This document shows, piece after piece, positions 23,633 through 32,518 of a DNA stretch of 64,000 nt; the first letter of the stretch is position 1, and each line of letters opens with the position of its first letter. The translations under genes and the position numbers were made by a program. The notes beneath the pieces are model-generated. The model had not been told where the DNA came from. It ran no database searches and worked only from the letters and a program-made list of their open reading frames with translations. The DNA comes from Fibrisoma limi BUZ 3 (GTDB taxonomy: Bacteria; Bacteroidota; Bacteroidia; Cytophagales; Spirosomataceae): NCBI RefSeq assembly GCF_000296815.2, contig NZ_CAIT01000009.1, forward strand, positions 248,001 to 312,000. Reading direction: 5' to 3'.

Positions 23633-25294
23633 ATGAAGACAATTACCCGATTTTTATCAATCGCCCTGGCCCTGGTTGGCTGGGCTTTCACTGGCCACGC
23701 TCAGATGTACATCAGCGGACGGCATCTATATTCCCAGGCCGGGGAAAAAGTAGTATTGCGCGGCATTAACGAGATGTATTGGGGATTGGGCGATAAAACC
23801 GGCGGCTCCATAATAGGGGAAATGGCCAAAACGGGGGCCAATTCCATTCGCATTGGCTGGCTGACGAGCGTCGGTACAGCCACTGATCTTGATGGTGCTA
23901 TCACCAAGTGCATTCAGAACAAGATGATACCGATGGTTGAAATCCATGACGCTACCGGTAACATCGACAAGCTTCAAACCTGTTTGGACTTCTGGCTTCG
24001 CTCAGACATAAAGGCCGTCATGAACAAGCACAAAAAGTGGGTTTTGCTGAACATTGCCAATGAAGCAGGTGACGGCACGGTCACCGACGCGACCTTCAAA
24101 GCAAAGTACAAGGATGCCATCACCCAGTTGCGCAACGCAGGTTACGAGATGCCCTTTATCATTGATGCAGCGACCTGGGGGCAGAATGAAACGCAGATCA
24201 TTAATACCTGGTCGGAGATTTTTAATCACGACCCCAAAAAAAGAGTGATGTTTTCCGTACACACCTACTGGACTTCCAATCAGCAGTCGCGGCTGGATTA
24301 TCTGATCACGCAGGTTGTCAATCAGAACATTCCCTTTATTATTGGTGAAGGTCCCCAACCGTTTGGGTCGAACTGTACATCCGCTTTCCCGTACGTGTAC
24401 GCCATGCAGAAACTGCAGCAGAATCAGATTGGCTGGTTAGTATGGTCGTGGGGAAGTGTCCAGAACGGCGACTGCAACGGCGGATCCGTCGGCAACAGCG
24501 GCTTCGACATCACAACGAACGGCGTATACGGCAACTGGCAGAACGACTGGGGCCGCAAGGTGAGCATAGAAGACGCAAATTCTATCCAGAAAACGTCTGT
24601 CAGACCGCCGTCGATTCTGGGTACGACCAGCACAGGATCAAAGCTGGAGGCCGAAACCGGAGTCTTAACGGGTGTTTTGGTAGGCAACTCCATCGCGGGT
24701 TATTCGGGGAGTGGCTACGTTGACGGCGCATCGCTCGATGGAACCGGCGACAACATCAAAGTAACGGCAAATGTCGCACAGGCCGGCACTTATCCGCTTG
24801 CGGTTCGTTACAACGGTCGTTTTGGCGAGAAGTACCAGGATATCTACGTAAATGGTACGTTATTCGGCTACGTTAACTTCCCGGCTATCAACGGCTGGGC
24901 TACTAAGTCAGTCGGCAGCATCTGGCTTAACGCAGGAAATAATACCATTGAGTTGCGCAAAAGCTGGGGGTACATGGATGTTGACTACTTCGAAATCGGA
25001 GCCGTCGGTACTGCGCGGGTGGGGAACGAATCCGACCGAGAGGCAGAATCGTTACGAGTATATCCTAATCCGGCCCGCAAGGAAGTTACGGTGGAGTTTT
25101 ATGCCGGGCAGGAGATGGAAACAACCCTGCAACTCACCGACATAGCCGGTCGCATCGCCAAACAGAGTACTCACCAGACCAAAGCCGGCTTAAATCAACT
25201 CCGCCTGCTGCTGCCCGCTGAAAGCGGCCTGTATATGCTCCGGGTGCAGAACGCCGAGCGACAGCAGACCCGAAAGGTAGTCGTTGCGGACTGA
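23633..25294 (+). CDS. Secreted GH5-family glycoside hydrolase with CBM and T9SS sorting domain
   Basis: 553 aa. A signal peptide ends near GHAQ (about 23). Residues about 25-320 are a GH5 (clan A) TIM barrel: acid/base Glu in LLNIANEAGDG (about 144) and nucleophile Glu in IPFIIGEGPQP (about 240); the MVEIHDATGN motif resembles the beta-mannanase-type GH5_8 group, so a mannanase is as likely as a cellulase. Residues about 335-460 form a CBM6/35-like beta-sandwich (LEAETGVL...YSGSGYVDG). Residues about 475-553 are a type A T9SS sorting domain (LRVYPNPARKEVTVEF), so the enzyme is exported by type IX secretion. Confidence 0.93.
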   Translation: MKTITRFLSIALALVGWAFTGHAQMYISGRHLYSQAGEKVVLRGINEMYWGLGDKTGGSIIGEMAKTGANSIRIGWLTSVGTATDLDGAITKCIQNKMIPMVEIHDATGNIDKLQTCLDFWLRSDIKAVMNKHKKWVLLNIANEAGDGTVTDATFKAKYKDAITQLRNAGYEMPFIIDAATWGQNETQIINTWSEIFNHDPKKRVMFSVHTYWTSNQQSRLDYLITQVVNQNIPFIIGEGPQPFGSNCTSAFPYVYAMQKLQQNQIGWLVWSWGSVQNGDCNGGSVGNSGFDITTNGVYGNWQNDWGRKVSIEDANSIQKTSVRPPSILGTTSTGSKLEAETGVLTGVLVGNSIAGYSGSGYVDGASLDGTGDNIKVTANVAQAGTYPLAVRYNGRFGEKYQDIYVNGTLFGYVNFPAINGWATKSVGSIWLNAGNNTIELRKSWGYMDVDYFEIGAVGTARVGNESDREAESLRVYPNPARKEVTVEFYAGQEMETTLQLTDIAGRIAKQSTHQTKAGLNQLRLLLPAESGLYMLRVQNAERQQTRKVVVAD

Positions 25295-25341
25295 CATCAT
25301 TGGTTTCGTAGAGACCACAAAGCTACGGTACTTCCCCACAA

Positions 25342-25389
25342 ACATCGCCCGGTTGACCACACGCCTTTGGCAGGTCAGCCGGGCGATGT
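25342..25389 (+). terminator. Terminator hairpin after the GH5 gene (copy 2)
   Basis: Same element as at 23433-23480 with three base differences that keep or improve the pairing. It is followed by TTTGTTTT, a better T-run than copy 1, and lies 47 bp after the GH5 stop. Confidence 0.8.
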
Positions 25390-25428
25390 TTGTTTTGAAT
25401 CACCAACACACAAGAAAACAACCTTTGT

Positions 25429-26175
25429 ATGAAACGCTACGTACTCTCACTTTTAGCCATTGGTCACACTGCCCTCGGTCAGGCACCAGACTCAACCACG
25501 TTTTCGGGTATTCCGCCCGCAAGTAAGTTCAAATTCAGCTTCATAGGGGAATTGGGAACCACCGTTGCGTCTACCAGTATGCCTAACATCCGGTCGTTTT
25601 TCAGAAGCAACCAGATCGAACCCGATTTTCACATTGACCCGATGATCAATTTTGGATTCGGGGCTCGCTATGGACGGCTTAAACTTATGCTACAGGCTGG
25701 AAACGGCATTAGCTTGATCCGAATAGCCAATGTCGAAATGGAATCAGTCGCCAGGCAGAACAGCGCAGGCTACAGCGGAGTGATGCTTGGCTTCGACGTA
25801 GCGAATACCCGGAACAGACGCCTGTACATCAATGCTGGCTTTGGCAGTATCGATTACGAATACAGCGTTTATCGCCGGACCAACCAGGCCGTTTCCTTCC
25901 AGAACATACTGCAAACCGACCGGACTGGCAATATTCCATCACTACGTCTAAGGAACAATTACCTGGATGTCAATATTGAATATGCTCAACGGGAAAAACG
26001 CAAGCGGGGCGCCGAAAGCGTATTACGTCTGGGTTTCCGCCGAGGGCTGCAAGCCAGAGCCTGGGAATCGGATGCATTTCCGTTAGTTGGTGCGCCTACT
26101 GACCGTATCAGCCAATTTTACTTCCAGGGTCTCTACTATTTTTCGAGTAATTACACAAAAGCAGGGAAGCGATGA
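25429..26175 (+). CDS. Hypothetical exported protein, probable outer-membrane beta-barrel
   Basis: 248 aa with a short signal peptide (LLAIGHTALGQ, about residue 18). The mature part has repeated amphipathic strands with alternating aromatic and glycine residues (FKFSFIGELGTTVAS, MINFGFGARYGRLKLMLQAG, LYINAGFGSIDYEYSVY, QFYFQGLYYFSSNY), typical of PorT/OmpW-sized barrels. I cannot name a family. It overlaps the next gene by 4 bp (ATGA), the first link of a four-gene operon that ends in a LytS/LytTR pair. Confidence 0.75.
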   Translation: MKRYVLSLLAIGHTALGQAPDSTTFSGIPPASKFKFSFIGELGTTVASTSMPNIRSFFRSNQIEPDFHIDPMINFGFGARYGRLKLMLQAGNGISLIRIANVEMESVARQNSAGYSGVMLGFDVANTRNRRLYINAGFGSIDYEYSVYRRTNQAVSFQNILQTDRTGNIPSLRLRNNYLDVNIEYAQREKRKRGAESVLRLGFRRGLQARAWESDAFPLVGAPTDRISQFYFQGLYYFSSNYTKAGKR

Positions 26176-26591
26176 AAGCGATGCTATTGATTCCCTTATG
26201 GTTGCTGATCACTGGTCTGTTTGAGGACCGCTGGCAACCCCGCAACGGTCAGGCGCGGGTCATCATCTACCGCCAGCGGGAGTTTGGCAGTACCCACTAT
26301 GATATTACGATCAACGACAGGAAACAGGGAGCCTTGCCCACCAACCGATACATACAGGTGGACATTTCGCCGGGACGTATTAAAATTGAGTCGAAGAAGG
26401 ACTACTTTTCCGATAACCAGACGTTGTGGCTCAACGCGCAGGCCGGGCATACGTACTACGTTAAGGCGGTTGAGGAGGTTGATTTTCTGAGCCGTACGTT
26501 GCTGATTGCACCCATTAGCGAAGAGCAGGCACAGCGCGAATTGCAAAAGATCAAACCGATTGCAGGTTCTTCATCGGCTACGACAAATTAA
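26172..26591 (+). CDS. DUF2846-type exported protein
   Basis: 139 aa. A short N-terminal hydrophobic segment (about 4-17) acts as signal or anchor. The DUF2846 pattern is visible: RVIIYRQREFGSTHYDITIN, then GALPTNRYIQVDISPGRIKI and a QAGHTYYVKA strand. The domain's function is unknown; it is common in small bacterial envelope proteins. Its start overlaps the preceding stop by 4 bp and the kinase gene begins 21 bp downstream. Confidence 0.75.
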   Translation: MKAMLLIPLWLLITGLFEDRWQPRNGQARVIIYRQREFGSTHYDITINDRKQGALPTNRYIQVDISPGRIKIESKKDYFSDNQTLWLNAQAGHTYYVKAVEEVDFLSRTLLIAPISEEQAQRELQKIKPIAGSSSATTN

Positions 26592-26612
26592 GTATTACGG
26601 CTCAGATCTGCC

Positions 26613-27632
26613 ATGCCAACCGTTCGAAAACCATACCCGGCGCTGCTGCTCGCCGGGGTCTTGATCAGCCTGCTGACCTACTGGGGCAGGCTGCTCTACG
26701 TTGGAGTCTGGCAAAACGATGAAACAGCGCCCGACATCGGCGGGCTGGCCAGATACCTCCTGGGTATTGTGGTCTTACTGACGGCGCTTTGGGGCCTCGC
26801 CTACGCGAATTATCGCCTGGCCTTCCGGCAGTGGCTGCTACATCCGGACCGACGACTCTATTACTGGACGTGGCTCTGTGTGCTGGCCTGGCTGGTGTTT
26901 GAACTGCTGCAACGGCGCACCGATCGCGAACCGGAATTTGTCGATGAGAACCTGCTCGTAACAGGCGTCGTCATGGTCTTCATCATTGCCTACGGCTACG
27001 TTGCCGATTCCTTTCGGGCCCGCCGGGAGCAGGTGTATCTCATCCAGCAGAAAACCGAAGCCGAACTGACCGCTCTGAAGGCGCAGATCAATCCGCATTT
27101 TTTGTTCAACGCGCTGAACACGATTTACAACGAAGCCCAGCGAGCCGACAACGAAACCGTGGCCGATCTGATTCAGCAGTTGTCGGGTATCATGCGGTTT
27201 ACGCTCCAGGAATCCCGGCAACCGCTGACGTCGATCGATAACGAACTCCAGTTTCTGGAGAAGTACCTGGCGTTGCAGCGGGCGCGTCTGCCCGAAAGCG
27301 ATACGTTACGGGTATCGGTTCAACTCGACTGGGATGGCCAACCGGCCCAGATTGCTCCGTTGCTGCTCATTCCGTTTATCGAAAACGCGTTTCAATACGG
27401 TATAAGCCTGCTTCAGCCATCGTGTATTGATTTAAACGTAACGGTCGAAAACCGACGACTGACCATGCACCTGGCTAACAGCATACCAACCACAAATACG
27501 GCAAAGCACGGCACAGGCACCGGTATTGCCAATGCCCGACAGCGGCTGGCGCTGATGTATGCCGGTCGGCATACGCTGGCCATACAGCAAACTTCTGATT
27601 CCTTCGTAGTGAACTTAACCCTTGATTTGTAA
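26613..27632 (+). CDS. LytS/YehU-type sensor histidine kinase
   Basis: 339 aa. About four transmembrane segments lie in residues 8-135 with no large extracytoplasmic domain. The His_kinase region has the phospho-acceptor His in LKAQINPHFLFNALNTIYN (about 161), and the N-box of the ATPase in LLIPFIENAFQYGI (about 255) with a G-box GTGTGIANARQRL near 305. It partners the LytTR regulator 6 bp downstream. The sensed signal may relate to the two envelope proteins encoded upstream in the same operon. Confidence 0.93.
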   Translation: MPTVRKPYPALLLAGVLISLLTYWGRLLYVGVWQNDETAPDIGGLARYLLGIVVLLTALWGLAYANYRLAFRQWLLHPDRRLYYWTWLCVLAWLVFELLQRRTDREPEFVDENLLVTGVVMVFIIAYGYVADSFRARREQVYLIQQKTEAELTALKAQINPHFLFNALNTIYNEAQRADNETVADLIQQLSGIMRFTLQESRQPLTSIDNELQFLEKYLALQRARLPESDTLRVSVQLDWDGQPAQIAPLLLIPFIENAFQYGISLLQPSCIDLNVTVENRRLTMHLANSIPTTNTAKHGTGTGIANARQRLALMYAGRHTLAIQQTSDSFVVNLTLDL

Positions 27633-27638
27633 CGAGAT

Positions 27639-28325
27639 ATGCTCAATGCGATTGCTATTGACGATGAGCCCGCAGCCCTGGATGTTCTGCAACGCTACGC
27701 GGCAAAGGTGCCATTTCTGAACCTGACACAAACGTTTATCAACACCACCGATGCGCTGACGCACCTCCACACGCAACGGGTTGATCTGCTGTTTCTGGAC
27801 ATTCAGATGCCCGACGTATCAGGAACTGATTTTGCCCGCCTGGTGGCCCCGTTGCAGAAACCAGTCATTTTCACAACGGCCTATACCGACTACGCTGTTG
27901 AAGGCTTTACACTTCAGGCCCTCGATTATTTGCTGAAGCCGATTGAGTTCGGCCGATTTCTGCAAGCCTGCAACCGCGCCTACGCCCAGATTATGCCGCA
28001 GCGCGAAGGCTCCTCGTCCAGCATTTTTGTGAAAGATGGATACGACTGGGTTCGGGTCAACTTGGACGAGGTGTTGTACATCCAGTCCGATACGAATCTG
28101 CTGTTCATTCACGAGCAGAACCGGCAGGTAACAACCCGCATGACGATTGCCGATATGCTCGCTACGTTGCCCGCCGACGAGTTTATCCGTATTCATAAAT
28201 CGTACATCGTGGCGCTACGGGCCATCCGCAAAATCGAACGGCATCAGGTCACGGTCGGCAACGTAACGATCCCATTAGCCGGTAGTTACCGCGATGCACT
28301 GGAGCAGCGACTACTGCGCAAATAG
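27639..28325 (+). CDS. LytTR-family response regulator
   Basis: 228 aa. A receiver domain (residues 1-120) has the acidic pair DDE at 8-10, phospho-acceptor Asp 54 in LLFLDIQMPDVSG and the Lys in LDYLLKPIEF. Residues about 130-228 are a LytTR DNA-binding domain (VLYIQSDTNLLFIH, FIRIHKSYIVALRAI). It is encoded just after its kinase. Targets are not visible, but autoregulation of the operon is typical of this type. Confidence 0.94.
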   Translation: MLNAIAIDDEPAALDVLQRYAAKVPFLNLTQTFINTTDALTHLHTQRVDLLFLDIQMPDVSGTDFARLVAPLQKPVIFTTAYTDYAVEGFTLQALDYLLKPIEFGRFLQACNRAYAQIMPQREGSSSSIFVKDGYDWVRVNLDEVLYIQSDTNLLFIHEQNRQVTTRMTIADMLATLPADEFIRIHKSYIVALRAIRKIERHQVTVGNVTIPLAGSYRDALEQRLLRK

Positions 28326-28391
28326 TGACTTTCCCGCATTTATTAACAATAGCATAACCCCACCCGCTACGGCCTGCCGGTGAGGCTGTTT

Positions 28392-28399
28392 TATATTTG
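28392..28399 (+). promoter_or_regulatory. Candidate -7 box of the purple acid phosphatase gene
   Basis: TATATTTG matches TAnnTTTG and lies 28 bp before the start codon. No clear -33 box is seen. Confidence 0.35.
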
Positions 28400-28427
28400 A
28401 TAGATTTCGTACTAACGTTTTGTTCCT

Positions 28428-29747
28428 ATGACAATGCCGTTTCAGCGTTGGTTCTATCTGCTGGCTTCTGTGGTTACGGTTCAGTCATCCAAAGCTCAGG
28501 CCGTTGACATCATTCGCGGGCCGTATCTTCAGGTCGTTACGCCTACCTCCATCACCATCCGCTGGCGCACCAGCCAGCCCACCGAAAGCCGCGTACAATT
28601 CGGTACCTCTGCCACCAAACTGAATCAGGAAGTAAGCGATTCCAAACCTGTTACAGACCATGAGGTTGTGCTGACAAACCTGAAGCCCGCCACCCGTTAT
28701 TACTATACCTACGGGGCCACGAAATCAACGATGAAAGCCGACCCCGGGCAATATTTTCAGACGGCTCCCAAGCCCGGCTCCACCGAACCGGTCCGTATCT
28801 GGGCGCTGGGCGATTTTGGTAATAGCTCCGCCACCCAACTGGGTGCCCGCGACGCGATCGTCAGGACAACGCAAGACCGCCGACCTGATGTCTGGCTCTG
28901 GCTCGGCGACAATGCCTATTCAAACGGGAAGGAAGAGGAGTTTCAGCAGCACGTATTTGGCGTGTATCAGGACGGTTTTTTCCGAAACATGCCGTTCTGG
29001 GCAACGCCCGGCAACCACGATTACGGCGGGCAGATCGAAAGCCAGGACATTCCCTATTTCCGGATCTGTTCGATGCCCAAGCGGGGCGAAGCCGGTGGCA
29101 TACCCTCCGGCTCGGAGTCTTACTACGCCTTCGACTACGGTAATGTCCACTTCGTATCGCTGGATTCGTACGGTAAGATGGACGGTGGGCAGCGGCTCTA
29201 CGACACCACCAGCCGCCAGGTCGATTGGCTGAAACGTGACCTGGCCGCGAACAAACAACCCTGGACGATCGTGTTCTTTCACCACCCACCCTATACGAAA
29301 GGTTCGCACGATTCGGATACGGAAGAGTTGTTGGTCAAACTACGGCAGAACCTCCTGCCCATCCTGGAACGCTACAACGTTGATCTCGTCCTGGGCGGTC
29401 ATAGCCACGTCTACGAGCGCACGCATCCGATTGTCGGTCATTACGGTTTGGCCGATACGTTCGACCCGAAATACATTGTCGCGGCTTCGAACAGCGCTCA
29501 ACCGAACGAATACCGCGTCAACGGCAAAAAGCAGGGTATTATTTACGTCGTGGCCGGATCGGGCGGGCAGTTGGGTGGTCAGGAGCCGGGCTGGCCGCTC
29601 AAAGCAGCCGCATACACCAACAACACCGATGGGGGTTCTATGCTGATCGACGTCAACGACAACCGCCTGGAAGCCCGCTGGGTGTGCACGGACGGCGTTG
29701 TGCGGGATCAGTTCTCGATCGTGAAAGAGAAGCCGGGGCTTCGTTGA
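28428..29747 (+). CDS. Purple acid phosphatase-type metallophosphoesterase
   Basis: 439 aa, exported (signal peptide to about residue 24, SSKAQ). An N-terminal fibronectin-III-like domain (about 27-115; GPYLQVVTPTSITIRWRTSQ) is typical of purple acid phosphatases. The metallophosphoesterase core follows with ALGDFG, WLGDNAYS, ATPGNHDYGG, FFHHPPY and LGGHSHVYERTH, the metal ligands of the dinuclear centre. It probably hydrolyses phosphate monoesters in the periplasm. A Pho-type regulatory site was not recognised. Confidence 0.93.
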   Translation: MTMPFQRWFYLLASVVTVQSSKAQAVDIIRGPYLQVVTPTSITIRWRTSQPTESRVQFGTSATKLNQEVSDSKPVTDHEVVLTNLKPATRYYYTYGATKSTMKADPGQYFQTAPKPGSTEPVRIWALGDFGNSSATQLGARDAIVRTTQDRRPDVWLWLGDNAYSNGKEEEFQQHVFGVYQDGFFRNMPFWATPGNHDYGGQIESQDIPYFRICSMPKRGEAGGIPSGSESYYAFDYGNVHFVSLDSYGKMDGGQRLYDTTSRQVDWLKRDLAANKQPWTIVFFHHPPYTKGSHDSDTEELLVKLRQNLLPILERYNVDLVLGGHSHVYERTHPIVGHYGLADTFDPKYIVAASNSAQPNEYRVNGKKQGIIYVVAGSGGQLGGQEPGWPLKAAAYTNNTDGGSMLIDVNDNRLEARWVCTDGVVRDQFSIVKEKPGLR

Positions 29748-29790
29748 GAGAGGTACGTAGCAAATCTTTCGACTACGCAACGGGCCGGCC

Positions 29791-29816
29791 GCAACAGGTT
29801 GGCCTGTTGCTTTATT
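29791..29816 (+). terminator. Terminator of the phosphatase gene
   Basis: GCAACAGG (29791-29798) pairs with CCTGTTGC (29803-29810) around TTGG, followed by TTTATT. It ends just before the stop of the convergent minus-strand gene. Confidence 0.65.
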
Positions 29817-29819
29817 CAG

Positions 29820-30110
29820 CTACTTCCGGGTGGCGGTCAGGGCGTCGGCGGAGCCAAGAGCCGCCAGTTCATCTATTAGTTCATCCGACAGTTGAAGCAA
29901 CTGCTCTTCCGTCAGCCGGCCTTCGTGATGAAGCCCCACTAACCGATCCAGGTCTTCTTTAATTCGCCCGCGCGTTCGTCCCTGCAGTTCATTGGTGAAC
30001 AGCGGCTCATCACCGGCCTGGTTTTTCCGATGTTGTTCCCAGCACTGACCAGCCACAAAACAAACGATACCCACCATCAAAACACCCAGAAGGATTACAA
30101 GTATCAGCAT
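29820..30110 (-). CDS. Hypothetical small membrane-anchored protein
   Basis: 96 aa. One N-terminal transmembrane helix (about residues 2-22) is followed by a charged helical cytoplasmic or periplasmic part with a SHOCT-like short helical pair (HEGRLTEEQLLQLSDELIDELAAL, cited in part as EGRLTEEQLLQL). The function is unknown. It stands alone between the phosphatase and a long intergenic stretch. Confidence 0.6.
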   Translation of the reverse strand: MLILVILLGVLMVGIVCFVAGQCWEQHRKNQAGDEPLFTNELQGRTRGRIKEDLDRLVGLHHEGRLTEEQLLQLSDELIDELAALGSADALTATRK

Positions 30111-30783
30111 GGCTCACGATAGTTTACCAAGTTTCGAAGCAGTTGAGTCGTCCATAAGCAAGCCGGTTCTGTGAAACCAGCCGCTGAATTTCTGCACAAA
30201 CCGTTTGCCTGTTTTCGTCGTCTAACAGGGCTATTCCTGCGTTCTGTACACTAATATAGCAATCTGTTGCGTCTATTCACGTATCGGTCCGCACAGTTTG
30301 CCACATCGAGATACCACTAATCGTTTAGCGTCACCAGCCATCCTACTCATCCCAGCTCAGACATATAAAGTCCGGAGAATGAATAAAATAACCCTGAAAC
30401 TTATTAGAGATTGCTAAGATAGCTGTTAGAATGGCATTAAACTGAGTGACTGGTTCAACAGGAAACCGATGGTCGAAGCCTTGATGGAGGGTGTTCATGA
30501 CTGCCTCGCATGAACTGAAGCCCGCAGTAAGTATCATTAATCGTACCAATGTCGCATTTTACGAACCGGCCGCTTTATGCCCCGACTTTATGCGTTGAGT
30601 CGCGCGACAGCCGCCGGTCAGGTTCTTCTCCCGAATAGCCGCCAACACCCCGGCTTTTACATTTTGATTGCCCGCCTGGCATCCGATAGTTGATAACTGG
30701 CATAGTTTTAGTACACACTCAGCCGTGAGTTTAACCGGGTTCTGTCCCGCTCCACCATCAGTACAGCTCAAGCCCGTTAATCT
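30111..30783. other. 670-bp stretch without a supported gene
   Basis: Contains two minus-strand frames of 68 and 78 codons (30343-30549 and 30559-30795) that have no recognisable motif, unusual Cys-rich composition in the second, and no ribosome binding site or promoter that I can support. The base composition is more AT-rich in the first half. I see no RNA gene signature. Confidence 0.4.
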
Positions 30784-31203
30784 ATGACAGCACAATATCT
30801 ACTCGAATCCTTATTATCTTTTCAAAACACGTATCGGGTTGTGATGCGGCATTTCAACGATGACGTTCGGAACGCCCGGCTCCTCGAACCGGTGCTGGGT
30901 TTGACCAACAACAGCATCCGCCAGCGATACAATAAGCCCCAGCTCTGGCGGATCAGCGAAATTCGTCGGCTGGCCGTTCACTACAGCCTGTCAGAAACGG
31001 CCTGCGTTCGGGTTCAGGAAACACTGCCCCAGCTCCAGCCGTATCTCCAGCAGCTACCCGGCCGACAACGACGTCGCCTGGAGCGGCTCAGCCAGCTATC
31101 CAACCGAAAGTTAACCAACCGGATGGCCACCGACTGGCTGATCGCCGACGTTAACGAGCTGATCACCGGTTTAACCAACTGGCTGGCCGATCAGCCTGCG
31201 TAG
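30784..31203 (+). CDS. Hypothetical helical protein, possible DNA-binding
   Basis: 139 aa, strongly basic and helical (14 percent or so Arg/Lys). A segment near residues 40-60 (LTNNSIRQRYNKPQLWRI) followed by a second helix (EIRRLAVHYSLSETAC) could be a helix-turn-helix of the Cro/XRE or orphan type, but I cannot assign a family. It is convergent with lepB, 9 bp between the stops. Confidence 0.6.
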   Translation: MTAQYLLESLLSFQNTYRVVMRHFNDDVRNARLLEPVLGLTNNSIRQRYNKPQLWRISEIRRLAVHYSLSETACVRVQETLPQLQPYLQQLPGRQRRRLERLSQLSNRKLTNRMATDWLIADVNELITGLTNWLADQPA

Positions 31204-31212
31204 CCGATACGT

Positions 31213-32382
31213 CTAATCAATCAACCGAAACAAACGGTTCCAGCGGACCTTGTGCCAGATGTCGGCCGGAACGGGATCAATCGACATCCAGACAAAAACG
31301 GCCTTCCCAACGATGTGATCCTCGGGTACAAAGCCCCAGTAGCGCGAATCTTCGGAGTTATGGCGGTTATCGCCAAGCATGAAGTAGTAGTCCTGCTGAA
31401 AGGTGTAAGTCATAACCGGCTGGCCGTTAATCTGGAGGCTGGTTGCAGTCAGCACTACGTTTTTGTTGCCTTCGTAGCGTTGGATAATGGGGCCGTAAAC
31501 CGCCAGCGTCTGCCTGTTGATCGGGATCGTAACGCCTTTTTCAGGAATAAGCAAAGGACCGAAATTGTCCCGATTCCAGGCATTTGCCGAGCCGCCGTAA
31601 ATCCCCGGTTCCGCCTGACCGGCTGGTGCCGTCATGGGGTCGATCCCCTTCACCCAGTCAAAGGTTTTAAACTGAGCAATCACCTCGGCGGACGTATTGA
31701 CCCGGTAACCAACCAGCACGGGTGCTTTTGTCTTGTTATCAATGGTTTCGAGCGGTTGCCAGTTGATAAACGGCCCTTCCGGCGACTTAAAATCGTTGAC
31801 GATATCGTATTTTCGAAAAAACCGGTCGTCGAGCACTTCGGTCGTTTTGACGAAGTAGGACGACTGCTGCCGGCGAGCTACCGGAAACGCTTTGTTGTTG
31901 ACAAACACCTGCTCGTTCCGAATCACTACCGTATCGCCGGGTATGCCTACACACCGCTTCACGTAGTATGTTTTCAGATCAGTCGGATAGTCGGGTTCGC
32001 CCGGCAGTTGGGGTGGATAGTTGAACACCACTACGTCGCCGTTCTTCACGTGCGAAAAACCCGGAAACCGGTACATCGGCAACTGAATGGCCGAACTGAA
32101 CGACGGCAGGTCCGTTCCCCAGAGCTTCTGGTGCGTCAGCGGCACCTGGAGGGGCGTTTTAGGTGTACGAGGGCCGTAGTGCAGCTTACTCACGAATAGA
32201 AAATCGCCAACCATCAGGCTGCTTTCCATCGAAGGGGTTGGAATGGCGAACGCTTCGACGGTCATCCAACGGATGAGTGTTGCAGCCACAACAGCAAACA
32301 GGATGGAGTCCGCCCACTCGCGGAGGGGGGATTTTTTGGGTGCAGGCGCTTGTGGAGCCGCCTTCTTTTGGATGCCAAACAT
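31213..32382 (-). CDS. lepB: Signal peptidase I
   Basis: 389 aa from the ATG at 32382. Cleaves Sec signal peptides at the outer face of the inner membrane. One transmembrane segment (about 22-42) is followed by the catalytic Ser in [14 protein letters not shown] (about 52) and the Lys base in [12 protein letters not shown] (about 150). The C-terminal [17 protein letters not shown] box is present. The large central insertion is typical of Bacteroidota enzymes. An upstream in-frame start would add 23 residues before the membrane segment and is unlikely. menA lies upstream on the same strand. Confidence 0.94.
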   Translation of the reverse strand: MFGIQKKAAPQAPAPKKSPLREWADSILFAVVAATLIRWMTVEAFAIPTPSMESSLMVGDFLFVSKLHYGPRTPKTPLQVPLTHQKLWGTDLPSFSSAIQLPMYRFPGFSHVKNGDVVVFNYPPQLPGEPDYPTDLKTYYVKRCVGIPGDTVVIRNEQVFVNNKAFPVARRQQSSYFVKTTEVLDDRFFRKYDIVNDFKSPEGPFINWQPLETIDNKTKAPVLVGYRVNTSAEVIAQFKTFDWVKGIDPMTAPAGQAEPGIYGGSANAWNRDNFGPLLIPEKGVTIPINRQTLAVYGPIIQRYEGNKNVVLTATSLQINGQPVMTYTFQQDYYFMLGDNRHNSEDSRYWGFVPEDHIVGKAVFVWMSIDPVPADIWHKVRWNRLFRLID

Positions 32383-32518
32383 AGGTAGCAGATTGAACGT
32401 CAAATGGTATCGGTCGGCTTTAGCACAGCGACAACTGAAATCTACGTCCAATTCCTACTCTGAAAAATGCATATTACACGAATGGCCGTATACCCGTTCA
32501 TCCGGCTGGGCATCGTGG

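Noticed and set aside
23633-25294. A polysaccharide utilisation locus built around the GH5 gene
   Set aside because: No susC/susD pair is adjacent; the pair at the left end of the window is 18 kb away and not linked by any operon.
30343-30795. Two minus-strand frames of 68 and 78 codons
   Set aside because: No promoter, ribosome site or family; the second overlaps the start of the 139-aa gene. I considered a small peptide precursor because of the Cys/Gly content but saw no leader pattern.
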